A stretch of 64,000 bases of DNA from Ruegeria arenilitoris (GCF_013032855.1 NZ_WQDA01000003.1:620001-684000); one strand, 5' to 3'; positions 35,459 to 43,725 are shown, counted from the stretch's first letter. Notes: a model not told the origin generated them from the letters alone. Made by a program: numbers and translations.

Positions 35459-36780
35459 ATTTCAAGCCTTTCTGACTGGGCCGAGCGGAACCGGTCCCGC
35501 CACCCATTGACGTTGCGCGCCTCGCGGAATCGGGTCACGCGATCGTCTGATCTGTTCAAAGTATTGGCCGACATTCTGCTGTCTTTGGCCAGGTAGAACC
35601 GTCCACCATGTTCCAGGGTGATCCGATCCAGCTTGTCCATGAGAATGAGCGTTTTGTCGGAAATCGGGAAATCAAGCGCCAGCGTGTATCCCTCCATGGG
35701 GAAGGAAAACGGACTGTCCTGCGGGCCGAACCGTTTCAGCACGGACAGAAACGAACCCATGCCCTTGCCAGCGATAGCTTGCAAAAGCTCGGTCAGACCG
35801 GCGCGTGAACGGTGGATAGGCAACGCGCATTGAAACTGGGCAAAGCCGCTACGACCGTAGATACGGTTCCATCCCAATATGGCGTCCAGCGGATAAAAGA
35901 ACGTATCCCAGTTCACCAGCTTGGTGTCGCCGTTTCGAACCCCCATCCAATAGTAACCGGCGTTGAATGCCCGAACCGTATGGCGGTTCAAGGCAAACGA
36001 CGGCAGATCCATCGGCACGGATTTTTTGCGCTTGGTCGGGCAGATCAGGGGTTGCCTGGCATACCGCCCCGGCAGGTCCGAGACCGCAGCGTGTTCTCCC
36101 AGCATCACCAGAGACCGCCCCAGGTTTCGGCCTGTGGACAAGCAGTCGATCCACGCGACCGAGTATGTTGCATCCTGTGCGGCCTCGAATGCATTCATCG
36201 CATCCTGAAGGCTGGGTGCGGCTATGGTCTTTTGCTTGATCCAACCTGTCTCGACCGGCTGCAACCGAACCGCGGCCCGTACGATGATCCCGGTAAGGCC
36301 CATGCCGCCCAAGGTGTGGTCGAACAATGCGCTGTTCGAGGCGCGGCTGCATCGGGTGATTTCCCCATCATCGCCCATCACCTCAACCCATTCGACACAG
36401 TGGCGGAAACTACCGACACGGTGGTGGTTTTTGCCATGAACATCTGCGGCGATGGCGCCGCCGATCGTGACGAATTTGGTGCCCGGTGTAACGATCGGAA
36501 ACCAACCCCGGGGCAGAAACGCTGCGATCACGTCGCCCAGCAGAACCCCCGCCTCGGCAACCAGCACTCCGGTCTGGTTGTCGAAGGACACCATCCTGTT
36601 CAGATGCCGGGTGTGTACGGTTGTCGTGCGCCCAATTGCGCTGTCCCCGTAGGCGCGTCCATTGCCGCGCGCGATCACATCGGGTCCCTCCCGCACGACC
36701 GATCGAAGGCTTTCGACGCTGCGCGGCGCGATCACGCTGGTCTCAAGAACGGGGTACCTGCCCCAGCCGGAAAGCCTCAT
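35455..36780 (-). CDS. DprE1-like FAD-binding oxidoreductase
   Basis: This 441-residue vanillyl-alcohol-oxidase-type flavoprotein closely follows mycobacterial DprE1: TPGTKFVTIGGAIAADVHGKNHHRVGSF (His115 matches DprE1 His132), GGMGLTGIIVRA, FFYPLDAILGWNRIYGRSGFAQFQ, FPMEGYTLALDFP, and GGRFYLAKDSR (Lys399 matches Lys418). DprE1 oxidises the 2-hydroxyl of polyprenyl-phosphoryl-ribose. The position of mycobacterial Cys387, target of benzothiazinones, is Ala368 here. It is coupled by ATGA to the GtrA gene upstream and the SDR gene downstream. No signal peptide is seen, so it acts in the cytoplasm or at the inner membrane. Confidence 0.88.
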   Translation of the reverse strand: MRLSGWGRYPVLETSVIAPRSVESLRSVVREGPDVIARGNGRAYGDSAIGRTTTVHTRHLNRMVSFDNQTGVLVAEAGVLLGDVIAAFLPRGWFPIVTPGTKFVTIGGAIAADVHGKNHHRVGSFRHCVEWVEVMGDDGEITRCSRASNSALFDHTLGGMGLTGIIVRAAVRLQPVETGWIKQKTIAAPSLQDAMNAFEAAQDATYSVAWIDCLSTGRNLGRSLVMLGEHAAVSDLPGRYARQPLICPTKRKKSVPMDLPSFALNRHTVRAFNAGYYWMGVRNGDTKLVNWDTFFYPLDAILGWNRIYGRSGFAQFQCALPIHRSRAGLTELLQAIAGKGMGSFLSVLKRFGPQDSPFSFPMEGYTLALDFPISDKTLILMDKLDRITLEHGGRFYLAKDSRMSANTLNRSDDRVTRFREARNVNGWRDRFRSAQSERLEI

Positions 36781-37199
36781 GCCCGCGCCTCCGCCGAGCC
36801 GGTGTTGAATACGAAGCGCTTATCGAGATGGTACTTTATCACGTAACCCACTGTCAGCCCGATAACCGCGCCAACCTCCCTCATGAGATCGGTTTTCCAA
36901 ACCACCCAAAAGGCCGTCTCGGTACCCCAAAAAATTGCGGTGGTGACCACACCCATCGCCGTATACAGCGAAAATTTCTGACCATGGGCCTTCAGTCCCG
37001 TCTGCCGGTCATAGAAAATCCAGTGCTTGTCGAGGGTGTACTTGACCACAAGGCCGACCAGAGTACCCGCAAACACTGCAGCCGCGAAGTACCAGCCACC
37101 CTCGCCAAGCGACAGGACTGCGCGCTGCGCGGCCAGGTTCAAGGCCATCGCCACGATGGCAAAGGCGGAATAGCGCAGAATCAATCCCTGAACCGTCAC
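36777..37199 (-). CDS. GtrA-family membrane protein
   Basis: From the GTG at 37199 (140 residues), whose TGA-overlap (GTGA) with the UbiA gene sets the start; the longer frame to 37244 would lie inside that gene. Four membrane helices with the GtrA pattern: two hairpins separated by VVKYTLDKHWIFYDR and repeated as VIKYHLDKRFVFN at the end. GtrA proteins are proposed flippases of polyprenyl-phosphate sugars. In this operon it would move the finished lipid-linked sugar to the periplasm. Coupled by ATGA to the DprE1-like gene. Confidence 0.88.
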   Translation of the reverse strand: MTVQGLILRYSAFAIVAMALNLAAQRAVLSLGEGGWYFAAAVFAGTLVGLVVKYTLDKHWIFYDRQTGLKAHGQKFSLYTAMGVVTTAIFWGTETAFWVVWKTDLMREVGAVIGLTVGYVIKYHLDKRFVFNTGSAEARA

Positions 37200-38614
37200 G
37201 GCATTGACCCCGCGACGACGAACAGCAAAATTATGGCAAAGCAAAGCAGGCTGACCGGGTCCTTGGCCGCGTAGATCACGGGATCATCGTGCATGTTGCC
37301 ACGATGCGTAATCATGACGGTCCGGGTGATCCAGAACAGCAGAACAGCACACACGCCCCACAGGGCCTGCGGGTAGGAGTAGAGCTGCACCACCGCCGGC
37401 GAGCTGACGTAGAGTGCCATCACCAGAACGGCGACATAACCCGCGCTGACGGCGATCATGGAGATAATCGGAAGGTCATCCACGTGATAGCCGCGCCCGG
37501 TTGCCGACAGTTTACCGCGTGCCGCATAGTCCACCAACTCGGCCTGCCTTTTGACCGCCGCAAGCGACAGGAACAGAAACATCGAAAATGCCAGGAGCCA
37601 GACTGAAAGCTCCAACCCTGTGGCCGCTCCACCCGCCACGATCCGGGTCGTGTAAAGGCCGGCCAAGACACAGATGTCGATGACCAACTGGCGCTTAAGA
37701 TACAATGAGTACCCGGTCGTCAGTGCATAATACGCCACCATCACCAGGAAAAACTCCAGCCCGACCGTGGCTGCAATGACCGAGCCTGAAATCAGCAAAC
37801 CGGCAGCCATCCACGTTCCGGACGAAATCGGAATGCTGCCCGAAGCAAACGGCCGCGCGCGTTTGCGCGGATGCGCCCGATCTGCTGCAAGGTCCAGCAA
37901 GTCATTCAGAACATAGACACTGGATGCGATCAGGCTGAACGATATGAAAGCCAGCAACGACAACCAAAACACCTGCCCCGTCAGTTGATGGGCCGCCAGC
38001 ATCGGCAAAAAGACCAGCAGGTTCTTCATCCATTGATGCGGACGCAGCGCCTTGAGATAGGACCGGGCGGTCACTTCGTGTGTGTGCAGATGCTCGACCT
38101 TGGGTGCGACCGCTTCCGCTTGTTTCGCCAGTCCCAGCCCCGCGTTCACGGAAACCGCCAGATTGGCCCTTCGCCACACCGCCAGATCGGCGTGGGAATC
38201 GCCCATATAGGCGTATCCGCCCGGTCCAAAGCGTTCGTCCAGAAACTCGGCCTTGTTTTCACCTTTCAGGTTCAGCGACCCGTCGGAGCCATAAACCTCG
38301 TCAAAAATACCCAGATGGGCTCCGATGCTTTGGGCAATGCCTTCATCCGAGGCCGTCACAAGGGCGGTCTTGCCGCCATCAGCGCGCCATTTCTCGACGT
38401 ACTCCACCACCTTGGGATCATAAGGCAACGAGGTGACGTCAATTTCGGCCTCTTCGGCCAGGTAACGTTTCAAAGAAGCGCGTCCACCCAACAGAGCCGC
38501 GGCGGAGTGAAACGGGCTGCGCCAGTTCCGTCCGAAAGCCGACCAAAAGCTTTCGTACAGCATGTCACTCTTCAAAAGAGTGCCATCCAGATCTACCACA
38601 AGGATTTTGCACAT
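37196..38614 (-). CDS. HAD phosphatase - UbiA phosphoribosyltransferase fusion (DPPR synthase-like)
   Basis: This is a 472-residue two-domain protein. Residues 1-175 are a HAD phosphatase: VVDLDGTLL (Asp8, Asp10), ALVTASDE, and GDSHAD (Asp139). Residues 183-472 are a UbiA-type prenyl-phosphate transferase with nine or so helices: LRPHQWMKNLLVFLP as in decaprenyl-phosphate phosphoribosyltransferase, NDLLDLAADRAHPRKRARP (NDxxD motif at 237-241), and GYSLYLKRQLVIDICVLAGLYTTRI. It would make polyprenyl-phosphoryl-5-phosphoribose and then dephosphorylate it, two steps done by separate proteins in mycobacteria. It is the first gene of the operon; no ribosome binding site is evident. Confidence 0.87.
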   Translation of the reverse strand: MCKILVVDLDGTLLKSDMLYESFWSAFGRNWRSPFHSAAALLGGRASLKRYLAEEAEIDVTSLPYDPKVVEYVEKWRADGGKTALVTASDEGIAQSIGAHLGIFDEVYGSDGSLNLKGENKAEFLDERFGPGGYAYMGDSHADLAVWRRANLAVSVNAGLGLAKQAEAVAPKVEHLHTHEVTARSYLKALRPHQWMKNLLVFLPMLAAHQLTGQVFWLSLLAFISFSLIASSVYVLNDLLDLAADRAHPRKRARPFASGSIPISSGTWMAAGLLISGSVIAATVGLEFFLVMVAYYALTTGYSLYLKRQLVIDICVLAGLYTTRIVAGGAATGLELSVWLLAFSMFLFLSLAAVKRQAELVDYAARGKLSATGRGYHVDDLPIISMIAVSAGYVAVLVMALYVSSPAVVQLYSYPQALWGVCAVLLFWITRTVMITHRGNMHDDPVIYAAKDPVSLLCFAIILLFVVAGSMP

Positions 38615-39188
38615 AAATCAACCAACTATAATCATTACCCGGGACGGGGAACTATGAGGTCCGTTATTGCAAAGCTCAAAAGGCATGGCAACTGCACAGC
38701 CGTGCCAGCCAACCCTTCTCGTCATAGCCTGCTTCGATATCACGTCAGTGCCTGTCACGGCTCTTTGTTTCACCAATTTCTATGGCCAAATGATGGCGTC
38801 ACGGCCTGTCCCGGTGACGCTGTACCATAATCGCGTTCTTTCAAGTGTTTGACGGCTCTGCACCCAAAGCGGCCGTATTCATATTGCGCGAGCTTAAAGG
38901 ATCACGTCACTCTGGAATGCGCCCACTTCAGCGCCCAGACACGCGCGGATACGCTGCCAGAGACACCGTGCAGCGGAGACACAGACGACCCTTGTTGTAG
39001 CTATAGTTGACGATCTGGAAACTCTACCGCCGCGCCCGATATTGCATCGAAGACGGTCCGGATCCCACTGTTCCGTGTACAGTTTCGTTGCACCAATTCG
39101 AGGCCGGATGCCCGTGCCGCAGTCAGCCGCACACGCGACAATTGACAGAGCAAATGCCCTGAACACTATAGCAAAACGGTTGCGGTGG
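38615..39188. other. 574-base intergenic region with no convincing gene
   Basis: This lies between the start of the HAD-UbiA gene and tRNA-Leu, and it should contain the operon promoter (a TATAGT-like element sits about 18 bases before the ATG on the minus strand). Short frames occur (for example 38654-38830 on plus and 38894-39166 on minus) but none has a family resemblance or a good start context. Base composition is less GC-rich than the flanks. No repeats or strong hairpins were seen. Confidence 0.5.
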
Positions 39189-39274
39189 TGGTGCCCAAGG
39201 AGAGACTCGAACTCTCACGCCCGTGAAGGCGGGGGATTTTGAATCCCCTGCGTCTACCATTCCGCCACTTGGGC
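39189..39274 (-). tRNA. tRNA-Leu (CAA anticodon)
   Basis: On the minus strand GCCCAAG and CTTGGGC pair as the acceptor stem, followed by A and an encoded CCA (39189-39191). The anticodon stem GGGGA/TCCCC holds loop TTCAAAA, anticodon CAA (reads UUG). A long variable arm and T-arm GTTCGAGTC are present, as expected for a class II tRNA of 86 bases. Confidence 0.95.
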
Positions 39275-39417
39275 CACGCGCATTGAATTACCGCCCATCT
39301 CGCCGAAGGTCCAGAGGCAAAAATCGGTCAATCGACGATCAGCCCGGGACAGATCGGTTGACGCCCCGTCGGACGCGTGGTTTGCCTCGTCATGACAAAG
39401 CTTGGGAACACGCGCTG

Positions 39418-39996
39418 ATGCTGCAATCGCTTTATGATCGGACGATCCGACTGGCCGACCACCCGCACGCCCTGTGGGTGTTGGCATTTGTGGCATTCAT
39501 CGAAAGCTCGGTCTTTCCGATTCCACCCGACGTGCTGATGATCCCTATGATTCTGGCCCGCCCATCGCGGGCATGGCTGATTGCCACCGTCGCGCTGGTG
39601 TTCTCGGTCCTGGGCGGGCTTTTGGGATACGCAATCGGCGCGTTTTTCTACGACAGCATCGGACAACCCATCCTCGAAGCGATGGGCAAGGGTCACGCGA
39701 TGCAGGAATTCAACCAGCGGTTCAACGATTTCGGGTTCTGGGCCGTTCTGACCGCCGGTGTTACGCCTTTCCCGTACAAGGTCATCACGATCATGTCCGG
39801 TTGGACGGGAATGCCGCTGGGAACTTTCATCGCCACTTCGATTCTCGCCCGCGCTTTGCGGTTCTACATCGTCGCCGGGTTGCTTTGGGGCTTTGGCGAG
39901 CCTATCCGGGACTTCATCGAAAAGCGGCTTGGGCTGATGTTCACCTTGTTCATCATTCTTCTGATCGGCGGATTTCTGGTGGTGAAATACATATGA
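39418..39996 (+). CDS. YqaA/DedA family membrane protein
   Basis: The ATG at 39418 (MLQSLYDRTIRLADHP, 192 residues) is chosen because the longer frame runs back through tRNA-Leu. The SNARE-associated (DedA/YqaA) features are: SSVFPIPPDVLMIPMIL, GGLLGYAIGAFFYDSIG, and AVLTAGVTPFPYKVITIMSGWTGMPLGTFIATSILARALRFYIVAGLL. The family is linked to phospholipid transport across the membrane. It is coupled by ATGA to dsbB. Confidence 0.87.
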   Translation: MLQSLYDRTIRLADHPHALWVLAFVAFIESSVFPIPPDVLMIPMILARPSRAWLIATVALVFSVLGGLLGYAIGAFFYDSIGQPILEAMGKGHAMQEFNQRFNDFGFWAVLTAGVTPFPYKVITIMSGWTGMPLGTFIATSILARALRFYIVAGLLWGFGEPIRDFIEKRLGLMFTLFIILLIGGFLVVKYI

Positions 39997-40457
39997 CGCG
40001 GAAACGGACACTCATTTTGCTGGCCGCGGGTGGGTCTGCAGCATTGCTTCTTGCGGCTTGGGGGTTCCAATATCTGGGCGGCATGGCCCCGTGTAAATTG
40101 TGCATCTGGCAACGCTACCCGCATGGTGCGGCTGTGCTGCTCGGCGTGCTGGCTTTTGCATTTCCGGGCGTTCGCCTGCTGCCCCTCCTCGGCGCCGCCG
40201 CCGCCGCCGCCACGTCCGGCATCGGCGTCTATCACGCCGGGGTCGAGCGCGGCCTGTGGGAAGGTCCGTCCAGTTGCACATCGGGCAGTATCAGCGGCCT
40301 GTCCGCCGAGGAGTTGATGGAGCAGATCATGGCCGCCCCATTGGTGCGGTGCGATGATATCCCGTGGGAAATGTTTGGGCTGTCCATGGCTGGGTGGAAC
40401 GCACTGCTGTCCGCAGGTCTGGTTCTGGTGTGGCTGGCCGCCTGGCGCGCGCGCTGA
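39993..40457 (+). CDS. dsbB: disulfide bond formation protein B
   Basis: This 154-residue protein has four membrane helices and the DsbB redox pairs: APCKLCIWQRYPH (CxxC after the first helix) and the second-loop cysteines SSCTSG and VRCDD. It would reoxidise a periplasmic DsbA using quinone. A run of six GCC codons (40194-40211) encodes poly-Ala in a membrane helix. It overlaps the yqaA stop by four bases and converges with the HNH gene two bases away. Confidence 0.87.
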   Translation: MTRKRTLILLAAGGSAALLLAAWGFQYLGGMAPCKLCIWQRYPHGAAVLLGVLAFAFPGVRLLPLLGAAAAAATSGIGVYHAGVERGLWEGPSSCTSGSISGLSAEELMEQIMAAPLVRCDDIPWEMFGLSMAGWNALLSAGLVLVWLAAWRAR

Positions 40458-40459
40458 CC

Positions 40460-41047
40460 CTACTGTGCGTCCAGTTCCGCATCCCAATACAGAAAGTCGA
40501 TCCAGCTTTCGTGCAGGTGGTTCGGCGGAAATTTCCGTCCGATATTCTGCAGCATACTGGCGTCAGGCTGCCGAGGCGGCTTGCGCAGGCTCATCCCCGC
40601 CTGACGCAGCGATTTCGACCCCTTGCGCAGATTGCATGGGCTGCAGGCGGCCACCACGTTCTGCCAACTGGTGACGCCCCCTGCTGCACGCGGCACGACG
40701 TGGTCGAAAGTCAGTTCGCCCCGGCTGCCGCAGTACTGGCAGCGGAATTCATCCCTAAGAAATAAATTAAAGCGCGTGAAGGCCACGCGCTTTCTGGGTT
40801 TCACATAGTCTTTCAGGACAACAACCGACGGTATTCGGATCACCGTACTCGGGCTGCGGACCACTTCGTCATACTCGGCGACGATATCGACCCGGTCCAG
40901 CCAGGCGGCCTTTATCGCCTCCTGCCAGGGCCACAGCGACAGCGGATAGTAGGAAAGCGGGCGATAATCGGCGTTCAAAACCAATGCCGGATGGTGCTTG
41001 AGGGCACCTGGCTCCCTGACAAATTCGGTCCTGAAATCTCCGTCCAT
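40460..41047 (-). CDS. HNH endonuclease-domain protein
   Basis: This 195-residue protein has an N-terminal domain beginning HHPALVLNADYRPLSYYPLSLWPWQEAIKAAWLDRVDIV and a C-terminal HNH domain: CQYCGSRGELTFDHVVPRAAGGVTSWQNVVAACSPCNLRKGS, with the zinc-binding CxxC pairs, the DH and the N of the motif. This is the common chromosomal HNH family of alphaproteobacteria, whose biological role is unclear. No mobile-element features flank it. It is divergent from rluE across a gap with DnaA-box-like sites. Confidence 0.9.
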   Translation of the reverse strand: MDGDFRTEFVREPGALKHHPALVLNADYRPLSYYPLSLWPWQEAIKAAWLDRVDIVAEYDEVVRSPSTVIRIPSVVVLKDYVKPRKRVAFTRFNLFLRDEFRCQYCGSRGELTFDHVVPRAAGGVTSWQNVVAACSPCNLRKGSKSLRQAGMSLRKPPRQPDASMLQNIGRKFPPNHLHESWIDFLYWDAELDAQ

Positions 41048-41157
41048 GGCTGAATCGCTCCTCGCTCTCGGCTGCCTGTATGGGACACCAGAGCGGGGAG
41101 CACCCGCCCCGGTCTTAACTTAACTATATATCGTGTTAAAACTCTGACAAGTCCTGT

Positions 41158-41222
41158 TTTTCCACAACATCTCGGTAACGGACTATTCTGAATCCGTAAC
41201 AATCACGTGACAGTTATCCACA
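41158..41222. promoter_or_regulatory. two DnaA-box-like sites between the HNH and rluE genes
   Basis: TTATCCACA (41214-41222) is a perfect DnaA box, and TTTTCCACA (41158-41166) differs by one base. An AT-rich stretch (41115-41140, TTAACTTAACTATATATCG) lies alongside. They may let DnaA regulate the divergent genes. No dnaA, hemE, parAB or other origin genes are nearby. Confidence 0.35.
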
Positions 41223-41260
41223 GCTTGCGCAGGTCCGGAACTGAGAGTATGGCGGAGCTC

Positions 41261-41866
41261 ATGTCATGGTTCATCCGCTTCAACAAACCCTTTGACGTGC
41301 TGCCGCAGTTCACCGACCGGCAAAATGCCGACTCGCCCCGCAGCACCCTGTCGGATTTCATCGACCTGCCGGGGGTCTATCCGGCCGGGCGGCTGGACCG
41401 TGACAGCGAGGGGCTGATGCTGTTGACCGACAATGGGCGGCTGCAATCCCAGATCTCGGATCCCAAGCACAAAATGCCCAAAACCTATTGGGCCCAGATC
41501 GAGGGCATCCCGGATGCGGCTGCCATTCGGGCCCTGCGCGACGGGGTCGAGTTGAATGACGGCATGACCCGCCCAGCCAAGGCGCGGCTGATCGACGAAC
41601 CCGAGGGTCTGTGGCCACGCACGCCCCCAATCCGCGAACGCAAGACGGTGTCGGATTGCTGGCTGGAACTGACCCTGCGCGAGGGGCGCAACCGGCAGGT
41701 GCGCCGCATGACGGCCGCCGTCGGCCACCCCACCCTGCGCCTGATCCGCGCCCGGATCGGAGACTGGACTCTGGACGATCTCGCCCCCGGCAGCTGGGAC
41801 AGCCTGCCGATGCCCGTTCTGGAAACCGCACCCCAACGCAAGCGGGACCGGCGTCCGCGGCGGTGA
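41261..41866 (+). CDS. rluE: 23S rRNA pseudouridine synthase RluE
   Basis: From ATG 41261 (MSWFIRFNKPFDVLPQF, 201 residues; GGAG before it), the protein follows RluE closely: FNKPFDVLPQFTD, GVYPAGRLDRDSEGLMLLTDNGRLQ (catalytic Asp in GRLDRDSEG), GVELNDG, LWPRTPPIRERK and LREGRNRQVRRMTAAVGHPTLRLIR. It isomerises U2457 of 23S rRNA. An ATG at 41249 would add four residues. The C-terminus is a short basic tail (RKRDRRPRR). Confidence 0.9.
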   Translation: MSWFIRFNKPFDVLPQFTDRQNADSPRSTLSDFIDLPGVYPAGRLDRDSEGLMLLTDNGRLQSQISDPKHKMPKTYWAQIEGIPDAAAIRALRDGVELNDGMTRPAKARLIDEPEGLWPRTPPIRERKTVSDCWLELTLREGRNRQVRRMTAAVGHPTLRLIRARIGDWTLDDLAPGSWDSLPMPVLETAPQRKRDRRPRR

Positions 41867-41897
41867 CTTTTTCGGCGCTGTCCGCTATCATGTTGCC

Positions 41898-42323
41898 ATG
41901 AAAGTAGCAGCCGGAATCCCGTCGCCTTCGGGCATTCTCGAGGCCGCGCTGTATGTCGATGATCTGGACGCCGCCGAACGGTTCTATGGCGAGGTTCTGG
42001 GCCTGGAACGCATTCAGCGCGTCAAGGGCCGGCACGTGTTCTTCCGGGTCGGCGCCTCGGTGTTGCTGTTGTTCAACCCCGACCAGACAGAACAGCCCCC
42101 GACCAACCCCGGCCTGCCGGTGCCGCCACATGGCGCACGCGGTCCGGGCCATGTGTGCCTGATCCTGACGCGCGACCAGATCGCGTTGATGCGCAAGCAT
42201 CTGCTGGACTGGAACGTCCCGGTCGAAGCCGAGTTTGACTGGCCCAACGGGGCACGATCGCTCTATGTGCGAGACCCGGCCGGAAATTCGGTGGAGTTTG
42301 CCGAGGGTCACCTGTGGGGGTGA
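41898..42323 (+). CDS. VOC (glyoxalase/bleomycin-resistance) family protein
   Basis: This is a 141-residue single-domain VOC protein. The fold is visible from EAALYVDDLDAAERFYGEVLGLERI, a metal-type HVFFRVGASVLLLF strand, GPGHVCLIL, and SLYVRDPAGNSVEFAEG. Putative metal ligands are His and Glu residues in these strands. It lies 31 bases after rluE. The substrate cannot be deduced. Confidence 0.87.
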   Translation: MKVAAGIPSPSGILEAALYVDDLDAAERFYGEVLGLERIQRVKGRHVFFRVGASVLLLFNPDQTEQPPTNPGLPVPPHGARGPGHVCLILTRDQIALMRKHLLDWNVPVEAEFDWPNGARSLYVRDPAGNSVEFAEGHLWG

Positions 42324-42333
42324 CCCTGCCGCG

Positions 42334-42999
42334 TCACAGGCTCAGCTTGTCGCGCATGAAGGCCAAGGCGACGCCCAGCCCGTCGGGCGCGATACCGTGG
42401 CCGGTGCCCTTCATGACATGAGCAAAGACCTCCTTGAAGCCTGCGCGCTGCAGGGCCTCGGCGGCCTCGGGCAGCGATTGCGGCGGCACCACGTCATCGG
42501 CATCTCCATGAACCAGCAGTACAGGCATCCGGCTGACCACCTCGTCGGCCAGCAGGTCCGGCTCCAGCAGGCGGCCCGAAAACGCGATCACGCCGGCCAC
42601 CGGGTCTTCGCGGCGCGGGGCCACGTGCAGGCTCATCATGCTGCCTTGGGAAAAGCCGAACAGCACCACCTGCTCGGGCAGCACGTCCTCGTCCACCATC
42701 TGGGCATCGAGAAAGGCGTTGAAATCCTCGACCGCCATTTCCATGCCGCGCCGAGCCTCTTCCTCGGACGAGCCGTCGATCCACGGGATCGGAAACCACT
42801 GATACCCGTTGGGCATGCCGGGGATCTGCTCGGGCGCGTCGGGGGCCACGAACAGCGTGTCGGGCAGGTGTTCGCCCAGAACATCCGCAAGCCCCAGCAG
42901 ATCGGCCCCGTTGGCGCCATAGCCGTGCACGAACACCACGACCGAGCGCGTGTCGCCCGAAACCGGCTCTTTGCGGAGCGCGTTCAAAACCCGTGTCAT
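42334..42999 (-). CDS. alpha/beta hydrolase (carboxylesterase/phospholipase type)
   Basis: This 221-residue protein has the compact esterase fold of the acyl-protein thioesterase/YpfH class: VVVFVHGYGANGADLLGLADVL, LFGFSQGSMMSLHVAPR (nucleophile Ser), VLLVHGDADDVVP (Asp) and GTGHGIAPDGL (His). It is cytoplasmic with no signal. Its start overlaps the end of the glycosylase gene (ATGA at 42996-42999). The substrate is unknown. Confidence 0.88.
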   Translation of the reverse strand: MTRVLNALRKEPVSGDTRSVVVFVHGYGANGADLLGLADVLGEHLPDTLFVAPDAPEQIPGMPNGYQWFPIPWIDGSSEEEARRGMEMAVEDFNAFLDAQMVDEDVLPEQVVLFGFSQGSMMSLHVAPRREDPVAGVIAFSGRLLEPDLLADEVVSRMPVLLVHGDADDVVPPQSLPEAAEALQRAGFKEVFAHVMKGTGHGIAPDGLGVALAFMRDKLSL

Positions 43000-43628
43000 C
43001 TGATCCCTTCCCTATCCTTGGCCACGCGGTAATAGGCCCACAGAACCCGGGCTGCAACCGACCGCCACGGCGACCACGCCTCGGCCATTTGCCGCAGCGC
43101 CTTGTCGGTCGGCCGATCCGGCAGGCCGTACAGCATCCGTGCGGCCTCCTGCAGGGCCAGATCGCCGGGCGCGATCACATCCGCCCGCCCCAGCGAGAAC
43201 ATGGCATAGATCTCGGCCGTCCAGACCCCGATGCCCGGCACTTGCGTCAGGGTCGCAATGACCACGTCATCGGGTGCCTGGCGCAGGGCCTTGTAGTCGA
43301 TCCGCGCATCGGCCAGCGCACGGGCATAGCGGATCTTCTGGCGGCTCAGCCCCACAGCGCGCAGCTCATCATCGGTGGCCCATTTGATCTTGCGCGGCCC
43401 GGTCAGGCCGGCCTGCTGCATCCGCCCCCAGATCGCGTTGGCCGAGGCCACGCTGACCTGCTGGCTGACGATGGCGCTGAGCAGTTGCGCGAAGCCGTCG
43501 GGCCGGCGGCGCAGGGGCAGCGGGCGGGTCAGTTCGATCGCGTGCGCCATGCGCGGACAGGCGTCAGACAGCCACTCGGCCCCTTCCGCAACGCATTCTG
43601 GTGTCTCGATAATTCGACCAACGGTCAT
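42996..43628 (-). CDS. DNA-3-methyladenine glycosylase II (AlkA-type)
   Basis: From ATG 43628 (MTVGRIIETPE, 210 residues; the longer frame overlaps the start of the MFS gene). The HhH-GPD motif is clear: LTQVPGIGVWTAEIYAMFSLGRADVIAPGDLALQ, with the catalytic Asp in APGD, and VSQQVSVASANAIWGRM earlier. It removes alkylated bases from DNA. It is shorter than E. coli AlkA and lacks its N-terminal domain, like many alphaproteobacterial forms. Coupled to the hydrolase gene downstream. Confidence 0.88.
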   Translation of the reverse strand: MTVGRIIETPECVAEGAEWLSDACPRMAHAIELTRPLPLRRRPDGFAQLLSAIVSQQVSVASANAIWGRMQQAGLTGPRKIKWATDDELRAVGLSRQKIRYARALADARIDYKALRQAPDDVVIATLTQVPGIGVWTAEIYAMFSLGRADVIAPGDLALQEAARMLYGLPDRPTDKALRQMAEAWSPWRSVAARVLWAYYRVAKDREGIR

Positions 43629-43725
43629 GGCTGCTCCGGGTGGCGGTTCGGGGCGCAGGTTAGGCTGCTTTGTCGCATATGCAACCCGCTTGTATGTCCG
43701 CCGGTTCGCCGATACCCATTTGCGC

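Noticed and set aside
38894..39166. A 90-codon frame in the gap before tRNA-Leu
   Set aside because: No ribosome binding site, no family resemblance, odd cysteine-rich composition.
40194..40211. Six-unit GCC repeat as a phase-variable tract
   Set aside because: It is in frame within dsbB and encodes poly-Ala in a membrane helix; triplet changes would not shift the frame.
41115..41222. Chromosomal replication origin
   Set aside because: Only two DnaA boxes, and no dnaA, hemE, parAB or gidA-type neighbours.
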